Of a stretch of DNA of 47,507 nucleotides, positions 44,329 to 47,507 are shown in pieces. The stretch comes from Rhizonema sp. PD37. GTDB lineage: Bacteria; Cyanobacteriota; Cyanobacteriia; Cyanobacteriales; Nostocaceae. How positions within the stretch are numbered: position 1 is the first letter of the stretch; each line of letters starts with the position of its first letter. Made by a program: the position numbers and the translations under genes. Under the pieces are notes generated by a model. It searched no databases. It saw only the letters and a program-made list of their open reading frames with translations, and was not told the origin of the DNA. The stretch spans positions 1 to 47,507 of the forward strand of contig JAQYWO010000031.1 of NCBI GenBank assembly GCA_029379215.1, in the 5' to 3' direction.

Positions 44329-46041
44329 ATGACTTTTTCAAAACCTCGTGACGTTCAGGTTCTCCCTATTGGTACTGATACAACAGTACTGCGATCGCGT
44401 AGTTGGACGCGCCTCAGATTTGAGATTGAATATGCCCGTGCTAAGGGGACAACAGCCAATTCTTATTTGATTAAAGGTGATAAAATTGCCCTCATTGATC
44501 CTCCTGGAGAAACGTTTACAGAAATTTTCCTGGAGGCGATGCAGAAGAGGTTTGATGTCAAAGCAATTGATTACGTCATTCTCGGACACATCAACGCCAA
44601 CCGTGTAGCCACTTTAAAAGCTTTACTTGAAGTTGCACCCCAAATAACCTTCGTTTGTTCTAATCCAGGAGCAATTAATTTGCGGAGTGCGTTGGAAAAC
44701 ACAGATTTGCAAATTCTCGTTATGCGGGGTGAAGAATCGCTCGATTTGGGGAAAGGACACGATCTGCAATTCATTCCCACTCCTAATCCCCGATATCCAG
44801 ACGAGCTTTGCACTTACGATCCGCAAACTGAAATTCTTTACACAGATAAGTTATTTGGTGCACATATTTGTGGGGATCAGGTATTTGATGAAGGTTGGGA
44901 AGCATTTCATGAAGACAGGCGCTATTACTTTGATTGTCTGATGGCTCCTCATGCCCGACAAGTAGAAACAGCGCTCGATAAACTTTCTGACTTACCTGTG
45001 CGAATGTATGCTACTGGGCACGGACCTTTGGTACGCTATAGCTTAATTGAACTCACAAAAGCTTACCGTCAATGGGGTAAGCAGCAAACTTCTCAAGATA
45101 CGACAGTAGCGTTAATTTATGCTTCAGCATACGGGAATACAGCGACTTTAGCCTCTGCGATCGCTCGTGGCATCACCAAAGCTGGGATTGCTGTAGAATC
45201 AATTAACTGCGAAGTTGCTGAGCCTGAAGAAATTCGTGCTGCGGTGGAGAAAGCGGCTGGGTTTATTATTGGTTCCCCCACCCTCGGCGGGCACGCACCA
45301 ACTCCAATCCAAGTAGCCTTGGGGATTGTTCTATCTACTGCCTCCAATGCCAAACCTGCTGGTGTCTTTGGTTCTTTTGGTTGGAGTGGAGAAGCTGTAG
45401 ATTTAATTGAAGGCAAACTCAAAGATGCAGGGTATCGGTTTGGTTTTGATTCTATTAGAGTTAAGTTCAAACCCAACGATGTCACCTTACAAATGTGTGA
45501 AGAAGCTGGCACCGACTTTGCCCAAGCATTGAAGAAATCGAAAAAAGTGCGATCGCAAAGTCTGCCAGCGACGACAACTGAACAAGCCGTTGGACGAGTT
45601 GTTGGTTCGCTATGCGTAGTTACAGCCAAGCAGGGTGATGTATCAAGTGCGATGTTAGCCTCTTGGGTATCGCAAGCAAGCTTTAATCCTCCCGGTTTAA
45701 CAGTAGCTGTTGCCAAAGATCGCGCATTGGAAACGCTAATGTACTCTGGAAATAAGTTTGTCCTCAATATCCTCACTGAAGGTAATCATATAGGGCTGAT
45801 GAAGCATTTCCTCAAACCCTTCACCCCAGGGCAAGACAGATTTACAGATGTCGCTGCCGAACCAGCCGAAAACGGCTCTCCCATCCTTACTGATGCTCTA
45901 GCTTACCTTGAATGCTCAGTAAAAAGCCGTATGGAATGCGGGGATCACTGGCTGGTTTATGCAAATGTAGACAATGGTAAAGTCTTAAATGCCGAAGGTG
46001 TCACAGCAGTTCATCAAAGGAAATCAGGAACTCATTATTAG
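44329..46041 (+). CDS. diflavin flavoprotein, Flv1-like, with altered diiron site
   Basis: The 570-residue protein has the same three domains (diiron, flavodoxin from about 255, flavin reductase). The iron ligands are changed: HTEPDH of the partner is HINANR here (His87, Asn89, Asn91, Arg92), HWPD is RYPD, and the bridging Asp is Lys (TDKLFG). This neutral or basic set is known for Flv1/Flv2-type subunits, which act as partners of Flv3/Flv4. The ATG at 44329 is used; an upstream TTG at 44278 would add 17 residues. The gap to the Flv3-like gene holds several AGGAGT/ACTCCT repeats. Confidence 0.92.
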   Translation: MTFSKPRDVQVLPIGTDTTVLRSRSWTRLRFEIEYARAKGTTANSYLIKGDKIALIDPPGETFTEIFLEAMQKRFDVKAIDYVILGHINANRVATLKALLEVAPQITFVCSNPGAINLRSALENTDLQILVMRGEESLDLGKGHDLQFIPTPNPRYPDELCTYDPQTEILYTDKLFGAHICGDQVFDEGWEAFHEDRRYYFDCLMAPHARQVETALDKLSDLPVRMYATGHGPLVRYSLIELTKAYRQWGKQQTSQDTTVALIYASAYGNTATLASAIARGITKAGIAVESINCEVAEPEEIRAAVEKAAGFIIGSPTLGGHAPTPIQVALGIVLSTASNAKPAGVFGSFGWSGEAVDLIEGKLKDAGYRFGFDSIRVKFKPNDVTLQMCEEAGTDFAQALKKSKKVRSQSLPATTTEQAVGRVVGSLCVVTAKQGDVSSAMLASWVSQASFNPPGLTVAVAKDRALETLMYSGNKFVLNILTEGNHIGLMKHFLKPFTPGQDRFTDVAAEPAENGSPILTDALAYLECSVKSRMECGDHWLVYANVDNGKVLNAEGVTAVHQRKSGTHY

Positions 46042-46044
46042 TCG

Positions 46045-46112
46045 TAGGGGCGGGTTTAAGATGAAGAAGATCGCTAATCGAACACAACATCTTGTAAAAC
46101 CCGCCCTTATAG
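46045..46112 (+). terminator. REP-like hairpin after the Flv1-like gene
   Basis: The stretch GTAGGGGCGGGTTTAAGATG pairs with CATCTTGTAAAACCCGCCC across a loop of about 25 nt. It begins four bases after the stop codon and is a relative of the two repeats at 9346-9510. It can serve as a terminator or stability hairpin. Confidence 0.6.
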
Positions 46113-46220
46113 TATGCCGTTATATCTTACTCTCGAACTGCTAGAAGAATACTGATATATAAAACCGCCCTTCGGGTTCACCAGTCGCCTACGGCGGGAA
46201 ACCCGCCTGCAGCGCTGGTT

Positions 46221-46607
46221 CACCAAGACGCCAAGAACGCCAAGTTTGATGATCAAGAACATAGGTAATCTTATACCGAGAAGGGAGTAGCTTTACAATA
46301 AGGGTCTTCCGTCTTTGCACTCGCTCGCGCCGGGTGTAAACTTCCTCCGGCTTCCGTGCGCCTCCGCGAGGCGGTTGATCTGTCGTGTTGTTGCACCGTT
46401 GTAAGTAACCGCCTCAAAATGCTCCTTTGATCGCCGTTTGAGCGTAAGAGATGCGCGTCGTAAATGAAAGTCCCTTTTTGGCTCTTACTCTCCTAACCCT
46501 TGGGTTTAATTCACGTGCACATCTACGCTCAGGAGCTACTCCCTTCCCGGTACAAGATTACCTATCTTCTTAATTTTCTTTCTTGGCTCTCTTGGCGTCT
46601 TGGCGGT
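46221..46607. repeat. 387-nt element with 72-nt imperfect inverted arms
   Basis: The left arm 46221-46292 and the right arm 46535-46607 pair over about 72 nt with few mismatches; the segments CCAAGACGCCAAGA, ATAGGTAATCTT and GAAGGGAGTAGCT are exact or nearly so in both arms. The interior (about 240 nt) folds again: gaggcggtt (46368-46376) pairs perfectly with aaccgcctc (46407-46415). It holds no transposase frame. Either a MITE-like mobile element or a structured RNA. Confidence 0.65.
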
Positions 46608-46807
46608 TTTTACATCCGTAATCTTCAGGCGGGAAGGGAGTAACTCTTCCTTAACTCGTCCGTGAAAAATCAAAGGTTAGCAGTTGAAACTTAATCGTCA
46701 ACTCATTTTTTTCGGTTCCGAATTGATGAAACAGGTGTAGAGGATTTTTGAAAAATTTTAGAGAGTGTAATTATCGGTAGTAACAGTTGGGTTGCGCGTG
46801 GGTGGGA

Positions 46808-47507
46808 TTAAACAGTGCATTTATTAAGTAAAATATTCAAATCATTTTGAAAAATCTCAAGTTGTTGACGCTTTTGCTCAATCAACTGTTTTTTAGCATT
46901 ACGATGTTCCAGAGTTTCTTGATGAGCTTTTGAGTGCTGTTCTAGAAGGTTTTCATAAAGTGCGATCGCTTGCTCAATCACTCGACTTGCTGATTCAATA
47001 CGGCTATCAAAAACTGTATTAATTATTTCTTGTAATTTATCTGAAACTTTATCTATTGATTCATCTAATTTTTCCAACCCTATTTTCAAAACTTTAAACT
47101 TTATTTGATTGTTTAGTCCATCTATATCTAGTATTCCTAACCCAAAAGAACTAGCAATAGTAGCAGCAACACTAGCAATAATAACTGCAATGAATCCAAA
47201 TCCCGTGAATACCATTAACCCAGCTGCTAAAGCGCCACCTACTCCCAAACCTCCACCAATTCCTCCTAACCCCATAAAATCATCATTGATGCCCGTAATA
47301 GAAAGATTAAGTTGTTCACTAAAATTTGTTCGGACTTGCTGATCTAGCCGTTGAAAATCTCCTTTAATCGCATCTATTTCATAAGCAATATTTGCATCTA
47401 AATAATCAACACCTTCTTTTAATATAATATCTTTCAATATTTTATTTCCCCATTCATCTATCTCTTTTGATAAATCCTTTATAAATTGGTTGGTATAATC
47501 TTTAATC
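46808..47507 (-). CDS. dynamin-like GTPase, C-terminal part (5' end outside window)
   Basis: The frame is open through the right edge of the window, so only the last 232 residues are seen. They show a long helical region, a hydrophobic glycine-rich paddle (GGIGGGLGVGGALAAGLMVF then GFIAVIIASVAATIASSFGLG, about residues 80-120 of the visible part), and a final coiled coil with many Gln and Leu. This is the stalk-and-paddle end of bacterial dynamin-like proteins, which bind and reshape membranes after GTP hydrolysis. The GTPase domain, expected at the N-terminus, lies outside. The gene has its 3' end just after the repeat-rich gap. Confidence 0.75.
   Translation of the reverse strand, partial: IKDYTNQFIKDLSKEIDEWGNKILKDIILKEGVDYLDANIAYEIDAIKGDFQRLDQQVRTNFSEQLNLSITGINDDFMGLGGIGGGLGVGGALAAGLMVFTGFGFIAVIIASVAATIASSFGLGILDIDGLNNQIKFKVLKIGLEKLDESIDKVSDKLQEIINTVFDSRIESASRVIEQAIALYENLLEQHSKAHQETLEHRNAKKQLIEQKRQQLEIFQNDLNILLNKCTV

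Larger units (their letters stand above)
46042..46807. other. 766-nt structured gap
   Basis: Starts with a REP-like hairpin (46045-46112), then GC-rich repeat words (46160-46215), then the large inverted repeat 46221-46607. After this comes the sequence AGGGAGTAACTCTTCC, which resembles the inner ends of the large repeat. Near 46793 the motif gcgcgtgggtggg recurs from 7549. No coding frame is credible. Confidence 0.5.

Noticed and set aside
45117..45776. 219-codon minus-strand frame inside the Flv1-like gene
   Set aside because: Antisense shadow of a well-supported coding frame; typical when codon bias leaves the opposite strand open.
1..47507. CRISPR array, tRNA or rRNA genes
   Set aside because: No regularly spaced identical repeats of CRISPR type and no cloverleaf or rRNA sequence was recognised by eye on either strand; a tRNA scan would settle the point.

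Overview
The window reads as chromosome of a filamentous, probably heterocyst-forming (Nostocales-type) cyanobacterium. Signs are frequent HIP1 octamers (GCGATCGC, e.g. 767-774), heptamer and palindromic intergenic repeats typical of that group, a cyanophycin cphB-cphA pair, a diflavin flavoprotein pair with one degenerate metal site, and cyanobacterial families such as DUF4079, DUF1997 and a RodZ-like protein. No rRNA, tRNA, CRISPR array, prophage or intact insertion sequence was seen. The assignment rests on recognising families by eye, with no database search.

Layout. 1-2.2 kb: ankyrin-repeat gene overlapping a CbiG/CobE-like cobalamin gene (minus). 2.4-2.9 kb: DUF4079 membrane protein. 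3.1-6.6 kb: two-gene signalling operon, an ethylene-receptor-like histidine kinase followed by a receiver-kinase hybrid. 6.6-7.8 kb: long gene-free stretch with repeats and hairpins. 7.8-12.4 kb: DUF1997 protein, atypical SDR, membrane-anchored lambda-endolysin-like enzyme, RibD-C/DHFR-like reductase, RidA, Nudix. 12.7-18.8 kb: malQ, rodZ-like, rRNA pseudouridine synthase, DUF2993 lipid-binding protein, cdsA, cbiT. 19-24.7 kb: Ser/Thr kinase, a 57-residue TatA/E (20680-20853), then cphA and cphB (minus). 25.4-29.2 kb: trmD, ispF, and directly behind ispF a twice-repeated two-gene cassette (PD-(D/E)XK-like protein plus PIN-like protein). 29.4-35.7 kb: three tandem substrate-binding lipoproteins and larB. 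36-39 kb: membrane protein, small one-helix protein, argH, and a 55-residue basic protein on the minus strand. 39.9-46 kb: Nudix, alpha/beta hydrolase, type III pantothenate kinase, and an Flv3-like/Flv1-like pair. The right edge holds the 3' part of a dynamin-like GTPase gene.

How genes work together. cphB and cphA make a store-and-release pair for nitrogen. The two flavodiiron proteins probably form an oxygen-reducing heterodimer. The kinase pair at 3-6.6 kb probably forms a phosphorelay with an ethylene/Cu(I)-type input domain. The best candidate for an undescribed system is 26931-29200: four genes in A-B-A'-B' order with 5-18 nt gaps, where A' keeps a PD...EVK nuclease motif, A has lost it (E and K both replaced by Q), and both B proteins carry a PIN-like acidic set with Glu in place of the first Asp. 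Several folded intergenic elements (26173-26338, 36767-36856, 40446-40494, 46221-46607) are also not explained by the gene annotation.
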